Assembly: GCA_039619475.1 (NCBI GenBank)
Contig: CM077116.1
Location: 20,209,443 to 20,273,442 of the forward strand
Length of the DNA stretch: 64,000 bases
Direction of reading: 5' to 3'
Source of the DNA: Icerya purchasi
Taxonomy: Eukaryota; Arthropoda; Insecta; Hemiptera; Monophlebidae
Shown here piece by piece: positions 1-11,011 of this stretch. The stretch's first letter is position 1. Every line of letters starts with the position of its first letter. Position numbers and translations under genes: made by a program. Under the pieces are notes generated by a model. That model did no database searches. It was not told where the DNA came from and saw only the letters and a list, made by a program, of their open reading frames with translations.

Positions 1-228
1 TTCGAATTAATAATTCCTGCCTGAATCTGTCCAGTTGAGCTCCTAATAAAAAAATTATCTATACATGACTGAGTTAAAAGTCCATTTCTAAATTCTTCTT
101 TAGTTACGCCATTAATTAGTCTTATACCCCCACACCCCGACATAATGTTTAAAAAATTTCCCGGTGAAGCACTACATTTTAATAAGTCTATATTAATTAT
201 TCTACTTTGTAAATTTTCATAATGACTG
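1..228 (-). mobile_element. LINE endonuclease fragment, cut by window edge
   Basis: The minus strand is open across the whole stretch. It reads like the second half of an APE-type endonuclease of a non-LTR retrotransposon: an INIDLLK segment (from the usual GDFNIDLL), then SGCGGIRLINGVTKEEFRNG, then SCIDNFFIRSS (usually SCIDHIFIRSS) and QAGIINS, which normally leads into the ADHYP motif. That part lies beyond the window. Loss of the G-D-F residues and of the H in IDH suggests a decayed copy. Assignment is from motif memory only. Confidence 0.5.
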
Positions 229-233
229 CAGCG

Positions 234-236
<3 letters not shown>

Positions 237-315
<79 letters not shown>
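237..315. repeat. (AT)n microsatellite
   Basis: An almost pure AT dinucleotide run of about 79 bp. The Tigger element that follows starts inside this tract, which supplies its TA target site. Confidence 0.95.
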
Positions 316-320
<5 letters not shown>

Positions 321-2725
321 GAGAGTCGATTGGATGAACGTTCGATTATCGGAACCATTTTTTTTTTAATTTTTTTTGTGTAATTTTAATTAAATTGATC
401 ATCTAATTTACTTATAGGGAGATATGTATTGTTATAATTATTGTTGTTTTGAATAAAATTAAACAACAATAAAATTATTTTTCTCAGAATGTCTATAATG
501 GAAGCCATCAATAATTATTTCTCAGAAACTGCTTCGTTACATTTTTTATCTGGTTCAATGTGTGTTCAATGAAATTAGACGCTGAATATGTGTTGGTTTA
601 CTTAGAACTGTATACGTAATTGTTTCATTGCATTAGATTCTGAGAAACCCTTTCCGTTCATTTGACTGGTTGTGGATAGCTTTCAGTTTCAAACCATTCT
701 TTGAAAGGTGTATACCGTATTGTGATCGTTCTTTTTTTCATTTTTAATTAAAACATGTCAACAAAAAGAAAACGAGTGGTACTTTCTTTAAAAGATAAAA
801 TGGAAATTATTACGCGGCTAAAAAAAGGTGAATCGGGTCAGACATTGTCTATCGAGTTCGGTGTTGGTAAATCAACGATAACGGGTATAAAAAATAATTC
901 TGATTCAATGGTCAGGTACTCACATAATCTTGACAGTGAGGTGGGCAGTTCAAATCGTAAAACTATGAAAAAAGCGAAAAGTGAATTGGTGGAAGATGCT
1001 GTTTACACTTGGTTTTTGCAAAAACGGTCTTCTGGGCAGCCCATATCGGGGCCCATTTTGTGTGAAAAAGCATTGGAATTAAACATGAAGCTTGGTGGTG
1101 ACCCAACCTTTATCGCAAGTTCTGGTTGGTTAAAAAATTTCAAATCGCGACATGGGATACGGCAAATAGAAATTCACGGAGAAAAATTAAGTGCTGATGC
1201 TCCAGCAGCAGATTCTTTTTCCGAGAACTTGAAGAAATATCTTGAAGTTAAAGAGTATGATTTGGATTTCGTTTACGATGCAGATGAAACAGGCCTCTAT
1301 TGGAAAGCTTTGCCATCTAAGTCATTAGTGTCTAGAAAAGAAGCTGCAGCTCCTGGTTACAAAATGAGCAAGGATCGCGTTACAGTAATGGTGTGCGCCA
1401 ATGCATCTGGCACACATAGAGTTCCGTTGTTAATGATAGGTAAATCCATAAACCCACGATGTTTTAAAAACGTGAAAATTCCGTTAATGTACACAAGCCA
1501 AAAAAGTGCATGGATGGACAGCGATTTGTTCATAAAATGGTACGAAAACACTTTTATTCCCGAAGTGAAAAATTTTCAGCAGCGTAGTGGAAAAGAAGGC
1601 AAGGTTCTTCTCCTTTTGGACAATGCTCCGTCACACCCATCGCCTGAAACTTTGAATAAGGTGAGTGATATGTTTGAGGTGAAGTTTTTGCCCCCTAATG
1701 TAACTTCTCTAGTTCAACCTATGGACCAGAGCGTTATCGAAACATTAAAGAAACTGTACCGAAAACAGTTCATGCGTCGTCTGCTTTTAGGTGATTCAAA
1801 TGACGATGAAACAATTTTTTCTACGTACAAAAAAATCAATTTAAAAGACTGCAGTTATATGTTGGTCGAAGCATGAAATGGAGTTAAAAGCTGCACCTTG
1901 CAAAAGTCGTGGAATAAATTACTGAAACCATCCAAAGATGAAATCGAAATCCACGAGCATGATAATGAAATTTCATCGGGAATTGTGGATGAAATGAGTA
2001 ATATTAGTGTTTTCGCGGATTGTGATAAAAATAACGTGAACGAGTGGCTACGTGTGGACAGTGATGATCCAGGCTTTCAGCTGCTGACAGACGATGAAAT
2101 TGTTGAAAAACTACTATGTGGTGAAGACCTCACAGATGACGATGATGCAAATGAGGAACCAGAAGAAGATGACTCGGGACCATCTCATGGTGGGGCATTC
2201 CAAGCACTGGATTTGGCGTTCCGGTGGCTCGAACGTCAAGAAGAGTCAGACCACACGCAGTTATTACAACTGAAGAGAATCAGAGACCTAGCTGCTATGA
2301 AGAGAAAGTCGACATTGAAGCAGACAAGTATTAAAACATTCTTTAAGCCACAGCATTAATTTTGATAAAACTTCGATTAGATACACTTTGATTATTTTTT
2401 TGCATACATGTAAATACATATTTTTTTGTTGTTATTTTCATTAAGTACAATGTAGCTGAATTAAACAATTTATATTATGTACGTACTTCATAACACTCAT
2501 TTCTTCACTTTGCACATATGTACATACTATGTTAATATAAATAAACAAAGTTGTTTTTTTTTACACAGTTGTTGTTTTTGATCTTCCTTTTAGTTATTAA
2601 ATACATATGTACAAAAAAAAAAAAAAAAAAAATAAACACAAAATAAATAAAACTTCGATTATCCGAACTTTTGATTATCCAAACCATCTCTAACAACATT
2701 AGTTCGGATAATCGACGCTCTACTG
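316..2725 (+). mobile_element. Tigger/pogo DNA transposon, nearly full length
   Basis: The ends form terminal inverted repeats. The right end read in reverse is CAGTAGAGCGTCGATTATCC followed by GAAC. The left end is a diverged match starting TAGTGGAGAGTCGATTGG. A TA dinucleotide flanks both ends (314-315 and 2726-2727), as expected for Tc1/mariner/pogo insertion. A further subterminal repeat of the GATTATCSGAAC motif occurs at about 345 and 2655-2685. The element is about 2.4 kb and carries a single transposase frame interrupted by one stop. Confidence 0.85.
755..2359 (+). pseudogene. Tigger-type transposase, one in-frame stop
   Basis: This is a 535-codon reading frame from ATG 755 to the TAA at 2357-2359, broken only by a TGA at 1874-1876. 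The N-terminus is a CENP-B-type helix-turn-helix (KRKRVVLSLKDKMEII, then EFGVGKSTITGIK). A second HTH_CENPB domain follows (residues ~75-145, with ASSGWLKNFKSRHG). The DDE_1 core then shows DADETGLYW, LLLDNAPSHP and LVQPMDQSVI, giving three acidic residues with 34 residues between the last two. The acidic C-terminus ends in KRKSTLKQTSIKTFF, typical of Tigger/jerky proteins. The TGA stands where relatives have Trp (EAWN), so one TGG-to-TGA change explains it. No other damage is visible, so the copy is young. The protein would bind its own TIRs and cut and paste the element. Confidence 0.88.
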
Positions 2726-2727
2726 TA

Positions 2728-2949
2728 TATATTTTTTTTTTTTTTTTTAAAAGGAGTACATGAATACATCAGTCAAAAAAGTGAAATTTAGATTAAAATA
2801 TCTGAAAACCTGAAACCGCTGTGATAGGAATATGTTAAATTTAATTCCTTAAAAGTATGTAAGATATTAACAATATTTATTTTTTTAAATGCAACGATGA
2901 AGTTTTTTTTTTTTTTTATTAGAATCTAAGCAATAATACATATTAAGTC
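2728..2949. other. Non-coding, T-rich spacer
   Basis: Holds two oligo(T) runs (about 2731-2748 and 2903-2918) and no recognisable gene or element. Confidence 0.6.
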
Positions 2950-5086
2950 ATCGTTGATCATTAATCCTATCATTTCAAAATTTGTAAGCTTAAATTATTT
3001 TTCAAAGTTTGGGCAATTTAATTTTAAAATTTTGGGGGTTTCGTATTTCTCCTATGCATACGAAAGCGTCCATCTTCCTGCGTTCAAAAACATCATGATC
3101 TCTTTAAATATCCCTGCCTCTATATCTTTCTTAATTATTAATCTTTATCATAGTAGAACTCTTCCTTTTTCTGCTCCTTCCTTTTCCGCCTAAGGTCTTC
3201 CGGGGCCTTCCACAAGGTTCTTGTCTCAGCCCTACTTTATTTAATCTATATGTTTCTAAAATTAGATTTCTCTCTTTAAAATCTAAATCTCTGTTTTTTA
3301 CAGGCGATGTTCTTGTTTACTCTTCTTCCTGTAGTGTTCTAGTTGTTAATGAGGAACTAAACATCTCCTTAAAAACACTACAAATGGCCTTTTCTAATAT
3401 GCATATTTTCATCTCCACTCCTAAATCAGCAGCTGCAGTCTTCATCCTTCGGCCTTATAACTTGAGCTCAATTGAAATAAATCTAAAAAATCATTTCATT
3501 CCAACAGTGTCAGTTCATTTCGTTATCTGAACATCATCTTATCTCCTCGCCTTCCCTGCTGAAAGTCTTAAACTTCCTTAAAGCCCTCTCACCTACGAGA
3601 TGGGGTAATAATCGTTATGTGCTAATAATGTTATATAAATCTCTCATATGCTCCAAATTGGATTATTGCAGTTTCTTATATAGCACCTCTTCCAAATCCG
3701 TCTTTACAAATTAGATTGCCTCCAAAACACTTACCTTCGGCATTGTCCCGGAGCTTTAAGGTCACCTCCTATCCATTCTATCCAAATCCAACACCAGTCC
3801 TTTCTTCATTTGGCGATCTTATTTGTGTTTTCGCTTTCTTATCAAACGTTTTTTCTCTCCCTCTTCAAATATTAGTGCCTCTTATTATATTGTATCCTTT
3901 GTCACTATCGTTTTTGCTCCGATAAAATTCCTATTCTATCTCATATTTCTGTTCGTCTTCCCAAATTTTACGTCATAAACTTCCATTCTTTTCTTGTCTC
4001 TATTCCAAATTGTTGAAACCTCCAGATATCAACTTCATGCCATGCTTCTTTAAATCCTCTCCCTCTCATATCGCCAGTGTGGGATTTAATAATACAATAA
4101 ATTCTCTATTTCGGGATCACTCTTTAATTTTCACTGACGGATCGAAGAGCCCGAGTGGCGTTGGGGCCTCATTCTTGTGCCTTTAGTTCGTCTATTCTCA
4201 ATCCTTTAAGTTTTTTTCCTTTTGTTGTATCTTTACTGCTAAATCCATTGTCATCTTACAAGCCATTATCTATATTTGCACTTCTGCAGTTCCTTTCAAA
4301 TTCTTTATTATTTCTGATTCTTTAAGTGTTTTTCTGGCGTTATCCCATTTTTCCTTTCTCCTTCCACTAATGCTATCATCCTTTCTATTCATTCTTTTCT
4401 TCATGATCTATCCTCTTCAACCTCTTCCTATGCTGACTTTCTTTGAGTTCCCGGACGTTCAGGCATTAATGGAAACGTAGTCGTCGACTTCCTTGCCAGA
4501 TCTGCAGCTTTCAATGAGAATAGTTTTATTAGCAAGATTCCAGCACATAATATTCTTCTCCAACTAAATCTTGCTATCTTAAGCTTTGGCATTCTGTTTA
4601 TGTTTCTTTTTTCGCTAATCCTAATTCCGTTTTTCTATTGCTTAATCTTATTCGTTTTTTCCATCCTTAGTTCTGCTATTTCCCTCATTAGCGTCGATCC
4701 AGAATTACTGAACTGTCTCACCTTCGTTTTTCGTACAGTCTTCTTCCTTTTTTTCTGAATCGTTTTGGCTACATTTCCCTTTTGTCCATTGAATTCTGAA
4801 AATTCCTATTACGTTTCTGACGCAGATCACGTGTTCTTCAAGTGTTCTGGTTTATCCCGCGAGTGTGAGTTTCTTTATTCTCAACTTTTAAAGTTCGGTC
4901 TTCCTCCTTCTTTCAATGCTTCTTATGTTCCTTTTCTGCCCACTCTTTCGGTTATTCCTGTTCTAGAAGTGTGTTCTTTGGTTCCATTGCCGATAAAATA
5001 AAAATATAGGTTCTACCCCGTTTCATGCATCTCTTCCATTTTACTGAGCCAATGCTCTCTGTTAATAAAGCCAAGAAAAAAAAAAT
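2950..5086 (+). mobile_element. LINE family A, 5'-truncated, decayed RT and RNase H
   Basis: The + strand carries pieces, in several frames, of a reverse transcriptase followed by RNase H. Seen in order: an RT palm segment (FLIINLYHSRTLPFSAPSFS), the GLPQGSCLSPTLFNLY motif near 3195, an FTDDVLVYSS box near 3300 (usually YADD), and the thumb (SSFRYL, SPTRWG). The RNase H motif FTDGSKSPSGVG is near 4130, and the C-terminal region with CDANHVFFECSGL-like residues is near 4820. The copy ends in an oligo(A) at 5077-5086 after AAAGCCAAG. About ten frame breaks or stops are visible, so it is dead. It aligns by eye along 7195-8438 and with the copies at 35240 and 42126. Confidence 0.85.
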
Positions 5087-5377
5087 TCTATCGTTTTTAT
5101 AATTACTCAGATTGAGGTTTGCCTTTTTACTCTTACAGCTTCTTAATCTATTATCGAAAAATGAGAGCATTTTCATATCATCAGAAAATGATACGTTATT
5201 TTGCATAAATTTGTCAGATAATTATTTTTACAACTTCATTTAATCCAGTTTAAAATTTAATTAAAGGATAGGGCTTTCATTCTAAAACTATCTTTACTAA
5301 ATTATATTAAGAATTTCTTCAATAATGAAAAAGCTTTGTTTCAGATATGTTTAATTTATGTAATTGATCGTTTGTAG

Positions 5378-5557
5378 GCAGTCTTATATTCATTTGTCAA
5401 CCAATTGGCAGTATTTTATCGGGGATGATTTTAAAGCCACTAGGCCGGAAAAATTCAATGCTTTTAGTAAACATACCGCACACGTTAGCATGGTGTCTGG
5501 TTGCTTTCGGTGCATCACCATTGACGTTGTACATCGCTATTATTACATTGGGTTTGG
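5378..5557 (+). CDS. Tret1-like: Facilitated trehalose/sugar transporter (Tret1-like), exon 1 of 5 seen
   Basis: The gene is an MFS sugar-porter-family transporter, read by joining five exons. It should be a plasma-membrane facilitative carrier for trehalose or other sugars; the substrate is inferred from family resemblance. This exon reads SLIFICQPIGSILSGMILKPLGRKNSMLL and continues to TLGLG. It covers TM2, the intracellular GRK loop motif and TM3. It follows acceptor TTTGTAG and ends at donor GTAAGG, in phase 1. The first codon is split with an upstream exon that I could not find; TM1 and the start codon are missing and probably lie left of the window. The frame is open with no damage. Neighbouring sequence on both sides is transposon debris. 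Confidence 0.88.
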
Positions 5558-5879
5558 GTAAGGTAAACGTTGAAATAGGTTCTTCTAATATCTTAATATT
5601 TTATTACTATTTCGTTATTTAAATAACAAACATAAATGAATAAAGTGAAATGCAGTATTCACAGGAAATATTACAAATAAATATCATAAAAGTTACAAAA
5701 ATACTGACAAATTACAGATTATAAATCTATATATTCATGGAGATAAATTTACAAGATAAAAATGGTAAAACAGGAACTATTTAAATATAAAATCCATGTT
5801 GTCGATTGATTTCAATAATAATATTATCAATCTAACAAGTTGTATTTAACGCGTTCAGTGTAATAATTAATTAGATTTC
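5558..5879. other. Start of 8.3-kb intron, AT-rich
   Basis: Intron sequence after the donor. Nothing coding is recognised. The 3' part may be the 5' untranslated region of the LINE that follows. Confidence 0.5.
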
Positions 5880-5936
5880 TCGTAATATCGTATTATCTGT
5901 ACGTCGCATACCGTTCGGTGATAATTGAACGGAGCG

Positions 5937-8900
5937 ATGCTACCCGCTTCATCATCGACCGGGAATCCGGCTCAGTCGCCGATAAACCAAACGAAGCTAC
6001 AACCACAGCAATCAGGTGATACCGTTTCATTTCTTTCGATACCGAAACATACGAGTGATCGCGCATCCACTCACACACAACCCCACACAGACACACACCA
6101 ACACTCTTTCACTGATAACACAACCATTACACATAACACGAACAGCTCTGCACTGCCGAGCTGTACATCTGATCACGATTTCCCCGCTTTACCACTGTCG
6201 ATAAATGCGCCCGCTAAGTTTTCAAATACGCGATCCAAACAAACCTTCGTGGAAAAAATTAAAACAACGAAAAAAATTATTCCGTTAACGAAATTTGAAC
6301 ACCTTAAAGACGAACAGGGCATAATATTCCCGTACATCTCTCCTCTATCAATTCGCGACTATTTCGTAGCGCTGAAAGACAAAGTCGGTGGTGCTCATAA
6401 TATCACAGCCGGCTCTCGCATCAGCGGGGATAGAATAATAATTTTTTTAAAATCTGTCCACCTAACAGACTCGTTCTTCAAAAATAACGGAACAATAACG
6501 ATAGGTGAAGAAACAATCCAAGCACGCAGGGTGAGAAATCCGGCTAATAAACTCGCGCTGTCTAACGTTTCAGCCACCATACCGAACGAAATAATTGCAC
6601 AATACTTGTCGTCTATCATGGGGGTTAAACAACTCTCACCGATAGCTATATTGCGGGTTAATCCTTCCGATCCAGAATTCGGGCACATAATTAGCTGGAG
6701 GCGACAAGTCTACATTGAAAGCGTCGACTGCCTTCACATCCCTGAATCTTTCCTAATTAAACACAATGACCACGAATACCGCATTTTCACCCACCTCGAA
6801 GATCATGGTTGTACAAATTGTAAACGTACCAAAACTAAAGAAGATACCGTAAACGAGCCAGAACACATAACGATGCAACAGGACGAACAGAGGCATAGTG
6901 TGGATGAAAGTACCCATGATCAAGCTAGCACAGCCCAGAAACGCCCCCATCCAATATCGCCGCCACCCCCCGTCGCAGATCAGTTACAGCCGAATTTTTC
7001 TTTCCAGCCAGAAACCAAGAGGAAGAGTATGGAAAATGAAGATTCGGAGGGAAAGATGCAGGAGACTGTGACCATGCCGATACAAATGGATTCGGCGCAG
7101 TCGACTACATCGACCACAGCGGCCACCAATCCTACTCAAAAGCCCAATAAATCGGTAGAAGTAGAAAAAATAATTGCTGGGGCTAAACACCTCTTTAACA
7201 AAAATCATTCCATTCCAATAGTCAGTTCTTTTCGTTATCTGGGTATCATTTTATCCCTTCGTCTGCCCTTCCATGAACATATCAGCTATTTATATGCTTC
7301 CTCGCTTAAAGTCTTAAACCTTCTTAAAGCTCTCTCACCTACGAGATGGGGAGGTGATCCTTCTGTGTTAATAATGTTGTACAAATCTCTCATACGCTCT
7401 AGATTGGATTATTGCAGTTTCTTATATGGCAACGCTTCCAAATCCGTTCTCTACAAATTAGACAGTCTCCAAAACAGTTGCCTTCGGCTTTGTCTCGGAG
7501 CTCTGAGGTCATCTCCTATCCCAGCCATCCTATCTGAATCCAACATCTGCCCTCTGTTCATCCGAAGTTCTTATTTGGGTTATCGCTTTCTCATTAAACG
7601 TTTTTCCACTTCCTCGTCAAATATCAGTACTTCTTATTCTTTTATCCTTCGTCACTGGCGTTTTTCCTCCAATAAAATTCCTATACTATCTCATATATCG
7701 TTTCGCCTTTCTAAATTTTCCCCTTTTGTCATTCCTCATCACAAGCTTCCACTTTTTTCATACGTCTATTCCAAATTTTTAAAGCCACCAAATATCATCT
7801 TCATGCCATGCTTCCTTAAATCCTCTCCCTCTCATATTGTCAGTATGGAATTTAATAATACAATAAATCCTCTATTCCGTGATTACTCTTTAATTTTTAC
7901 TGACGGATCGAAGAGCCCGATCGGAGTTGGAGCGGCATTCTTGTGCCCTCAGTTCTTTCATTCTCGGTCTTTTAGACTTCCGTCCTTTTGTTCTGTCTTT
8001 ACTGGAGAATCTGTTGCCATTCTACAAGCCATTATTTATATTTCCTCTTCTGCAAGTTCTTCCAAATTCCTTATTGTTTCTGATTCTTTAAGTGTTCTTC
8101 TAGCGCTATCTCCACCTTCCCTTTCTCCTTCCACTGATGCTATTATCCTTTCTATTCGTTCTCTTCTTCATGATCTATCCTCATCGACGTGTACCCAGAT
8201 TGACTTTTTTTGGATTCCAGGACATGCAGGCATTGATGGAAATGTAGCCGTCGACCTCCTTGCTAAAGCTGCTGTTTCCAATGGGAATTTTATTAGTAGG
8301 GTTCCAGCACACAATATTCTTCTTCCAACTAAATCCTGCCATCTTAGACTTTGGCATTCTGTTTATGTATCTCTTTTCGCTAATCCTAATTCCTTTTATC
8401 TCTTGATTAATCCTGTTCCTCCTCCGCGTCCTTGGTTCAGACATTACGTTAATAAAGAGATCTGTAAAGATTATATCCAAATTATAAGAATAGTTGTATA
8501 CCTTAATAAAACTGAACTGACACTTGCAGCAGCATATTGTCCTCCGAGGCATGCAGTGAAACATGAACAATTCAGTGAAATATTTAAGCAGCTGGGTAGC
8601 AGATTCATCCTTGGAGTTGATTACAATGCAAAACACACACGGGGTTCACGGCTGATAACAACTAAAGGTAGAGAATTGCTCAAAGCAATCAATGCAGAGT
8701 CATGTGAGTTCCATACATCAAGGAATCCGACATACTGGCTAACAGATCCTGATAAAATACCCGATCTCATTGATTTTTACATACCTCGCAGAGTAGCGGC
8801 TAACTACATTGAAGTTAAGAACTACTGGGAGCTTACTTCTGACCATGTCGCAGTGCTTCTTACACTAAGCGACATGGTGATACGGAAGCAGATACGTCAT

Positions 8901-8975
8901 AATCTTACTAATAAGTTCATAAACTGGGATCAGTTTCGAGAAGAACTTGATTCTAATATAAGTTTGAAAGTCTGA
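5937..8975 (+). CDS. Chimeric retrotransposon ORF: gag, RT thumb/RNase H, half endonuclease
   Basis: One uninterrupted frame; the first ATG is at 5937 (codons back to 5925 are also open). Residues 1-~415 are a LINE ORF1/gag: Ser/Thr/Gln/Pro-rich start, then the conserved block ending SFLIKHNDHEYRIFTHLEDHGCTNCKR. The zinc knuckle there is degraded, since the H and last C of CCHC are missing. Residues ~420-835 are family A RT thumb (FRYLGIIL, SPTRWG, SRLDYCSFLYG) and RNase H with all four acidic residues (FTDGS, GES, SDS, GNVAVD). Residues ~836-1013 are the second half of a Jockey endonuclease (AAYCPPRH, GVDYNAKH, SDHVAVLL). It lacks the RT palm and the endonuclease N-terminus, so it cannot be an active LINE polyprotein. 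Whether it is expressed is unknown. The stop at 8973-8975 is the first break of the Jockey ORF2. Confidence 0.75.
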   Translation: MLPASSSTGNPAQSPINQTKLQPQQSGDTVSFLSIPKHTSDRASTHTQPHTDTHQHSFTDNTTITHNTNSSALPSCTSDHDFPALPLSINAPAKFSNTRSKQTFVEKIKTTKKIIPLTKFEHLKDEQGIIFPYISPLSIRDYFVALKDKVGGAHNITAGSRISGDRIIIFLKSVHLTDSFFKNNGTITIGEETIQARRVRNPANKLALSNVSATIPNEIIAQYLSSIMGVKQLSPIAILRVNPSDPEFGHIISWRRQVYIESVDCLHIPESFLIKHNDHEYRIFTHLEDHGCTNCKRTKTKEDTVNEPEHITMQQDEQRHSVDESTHDQASTAQKRPHPISPPPPVADQLQPNFSFQPETKRKSMENEDSEGKMQETVTMPIQMDSAQSTTSTTAATNPTQKPNKSVEVEKIIAGAKHLFNKNHSIPIVSSFRYLGIILSLRLPFHEHISYLYASSLKVLNLLKALSPTRWGGDPSVLIMLYKSLIRSRLDYCSFLYGNASKSVLYKLDSLQNSCLRLCLGALRSSPIPAILSESNICPLFIRSSYLGYRFLIKRFSTSSSNISTSYSFILRHWRFSSNKIPILSHISFRLSKFSPFVIPHHKLPLFSYVYSKFLKPPNIIFMPCFLKSSPSHIVSMEFNNTINPLFRDYSLIFTDGSKSPIGVGAAFLCPQFFHSRSFRLPSFCSVFTGESVAILQAIIYISSSASSSKFLIVSDSLSVLLALSPPSLSPSTDAIILSIRSLLHDLSSSTCTQIDFFWIPGHAGIDGNVAVDLLAKAAVSNGNFISRVPAHNILLPTKSCHLRLWHSVYVSLFANPNSFYLLINPVPPPRPWFRHYVNKEICKDYIQIIRIVVYLNKTELTLAAAYCPPRHAVKHEQFSEIFKQLGSRFILGVDYNAKHTRGSRLITTKGRELLKAINAESCEFHTSRNPTYWLTDPDKIPDLIDFYIPRRVAANYIEVKNYWELTSDHVAVLLTLSDMVIRKQIRHNLTNKFINWDQFREELDSNISLKV

Positions 8976-10820
8976 CTAAAAACAACAGAAGAACTGGAAA
9001 TGCAAAGCCAGCAATTCACCCAAATAATTCATAAGGGTGCTAAAACTGTTAACCAGTTTTCAATTCCATAGCAGTTCAAGGAAAGTTACCCATTGCAGGT
9101 TAGACTGCTAATCAATCAACGACGAAAAGCACGACGCATTTGGCACTGAACAAGACGACTAGAAGACAAGAACGTATTTAATCGGATCAGCAACCAGCTG
9201 GGTCGGTTAACCCCAGCAATCGATAGGACACAGTTTGAAGATGTCTTGAAGGACTTGAGTCCTAGTGCTGACAAAGATTATTCATTGTGACGAGCAACTC
9301 GACGCTTGTCCAGATACCGCCACTTAAAAATAAAGAGAAAGCAGAATTGTTTGCAAAATACCTGGCAACAGTATTTCAGCCAAATAATATTCAGTCATAT
9401 GTAAATACAACTCCAGTTTATCAACCACAATAGCCCCTAAAGTTCATGTTTCCTACAGAGGTTGCTAAAATGATTGATAGAGCATAAATCCTAAGAAAGC
9501 GGCAGGAATTGATGAAATTACTCCTGCAAAACTTAAAGAGCTGTCACGGAAAGGTGTCCTGTTTATAACATATTTGTTTAACAGTAGCTTTCGTCTTCAA
9601 CATGTTCCTACAATATTTAAAACGACACAGATTGTCATGCTGAAAAAACCAGACAAACTATCAGAATTGGTAACATCTTATAGACCAATTTCACTGTTAC
9701 TATCTTTGACCAAATTATATGAAAAGCTGCTCTTAGATCGACTTAAACCATATATATCAGATAAGCTTCCAGATCATCAATTTGGGTTCCGTAGTTACCA
9801 TTCAACGATTGGTCAGGTACATCGGGTAACAAGATACATTATGCAATCATTTGAAAGAAAGCTGCACTGTGTCGCTGTATCTTTAGATGTTGCACAGGTA
9901 TTCGATCGAGTCTGGCATGAAGGCTTAATTTATAAATTAAGTACAATCTTACCCGAGAACTTCTGTCAACTTCTTCAGCCATACCTAAAAAAAACGCACA
10001 TTCCATGTGGTGCATGAAGATGCAAAGTCTGCATTTCAGTCCATATAAGCTAGTGCACCACAGGATAGTGTTCTTGGACCTGTCTTGTTACTCTCTATAC
10101 TTCTGATATTCCACTCTCGGACGATATCTTCACAGCCATCTGCGCTGATGATACTGTCATCATGGCAACAGGACAAATACAAGCCGAAGCGACAATGGTT
10201 CTTCAGCATCATCTTGACCGAGTTGTGCTGTGGATGCAGGACTGGAAGATAAAGCTCAATGAGCAGAAGGTAGTCCACGTTATATATACATTTCGCCCAC
10301 TCGACTTACAGCATCACATTAATATTAATAACATCCACACAGTCTAGATCAGCAAAGTATCTTGGATTGAATCTTGATTCGCGACTCACGTGGAAAACAC
10401 ACATCGAGCACAAAAAGTTACAACTAAAGCGAAAGCTTAATCAGATGTACTGGCTAATTGGCAGAAAATCGTCGCTTAGTCTATCTAATAAACGTCTTCT
10501 ATATTAAGCGATCCTGCGTCCCATTTGGACATATGGAGTCCAGTTATGGGGATGCACTTCTCGATCGAACAGAAGTATCATCCAACGTCGACAGAATATT
10601 GCTCTTTCGCGCAATAACGAACGCTTGTTGGTTTCAGCATAACGAGGATATTCATCGTGATCTCGGTGTGAAGCTGATTGACGATGTTATTCATGACTTT
10701 GCCATCCAATACGAAAAGCGGTTGCATGGCCACATAAATATAGAAGCCATTCAACTACTTAACACCAATAATAATATTAGACGCCTCAAGCGCACATATC
10801 CTCTATATTTAGTTATGTAA
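8976..10820 (+). pseudogene. Jockey-type reverse transcriptase, decayed ORF2
   Basis: Continues the endonuclease frame of the preceding ORF after stops and frameshifts. Visible RT parts in order: GIDEITPAKLKELSRKGVL, then LFNSSFRLQHVPTIFKTTQIVMLKKPDK, SYRPISLLLSLTKLYEKLL, DHQFGFRSYHST, VAVSLDVAQVFDRVWHEGL (usually AQAFDKVWH), ICADDTVIMATG (the ADD box, near 10140) and the thumb. The C-terminal tail runs ACWFQHNEDIHRDLGVKLIDDVIHDFAIQYEKRLHGH. The last frame runs to 10820. It is non-functional as it stands. Confidence 0.85.
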
Positions 10821-11011
10821 TTATTTGTAAATCACCTAATTAATAGTAATATTTTTGTTAAACATTAGTGAGAACTAGTCATTGGACCAGTTCCACAACA
10901 TGTTATGTATTAATTGTTTATAAGTACTTATTGATTATTTAAGTAGGAACTTAAAATTTCAATAGTTTAAATCCCTCACTTAAGGGGTGGTTTATTAAAA
11001 AAAAAAAAAAA

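Larger units (their letters stand above)
5880..11011 (+). mobile_element. Jockey-type LINE (family B) with internal family A segment
   Basis: The element starts near 5880 (5' end not proven). It carries a gag-like ORF1, then a foreign RT-thumb/RNase H segment (about 7195-8438), then the second half of a Jockey-type endonuclease, RT and a C-terminus ending NIRRLKRTYPLYLVM. After a 3' untranslated region of about 175 bp it ends in a 15-base poly(A) at 10997-11011. It is in the same orientation as the transporter and lies in its first visible intron. No clear target-site duplication was found. Confidence 0.8.

Noticed and set aside
8181..8636. 151-codon minus-strand frame, also seen at 42572-42832 on the + strand
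   Set aside because: Both are the complement of the same family A LINE segment; the repeated peptide reflects LINE copies, not a conserved gene.
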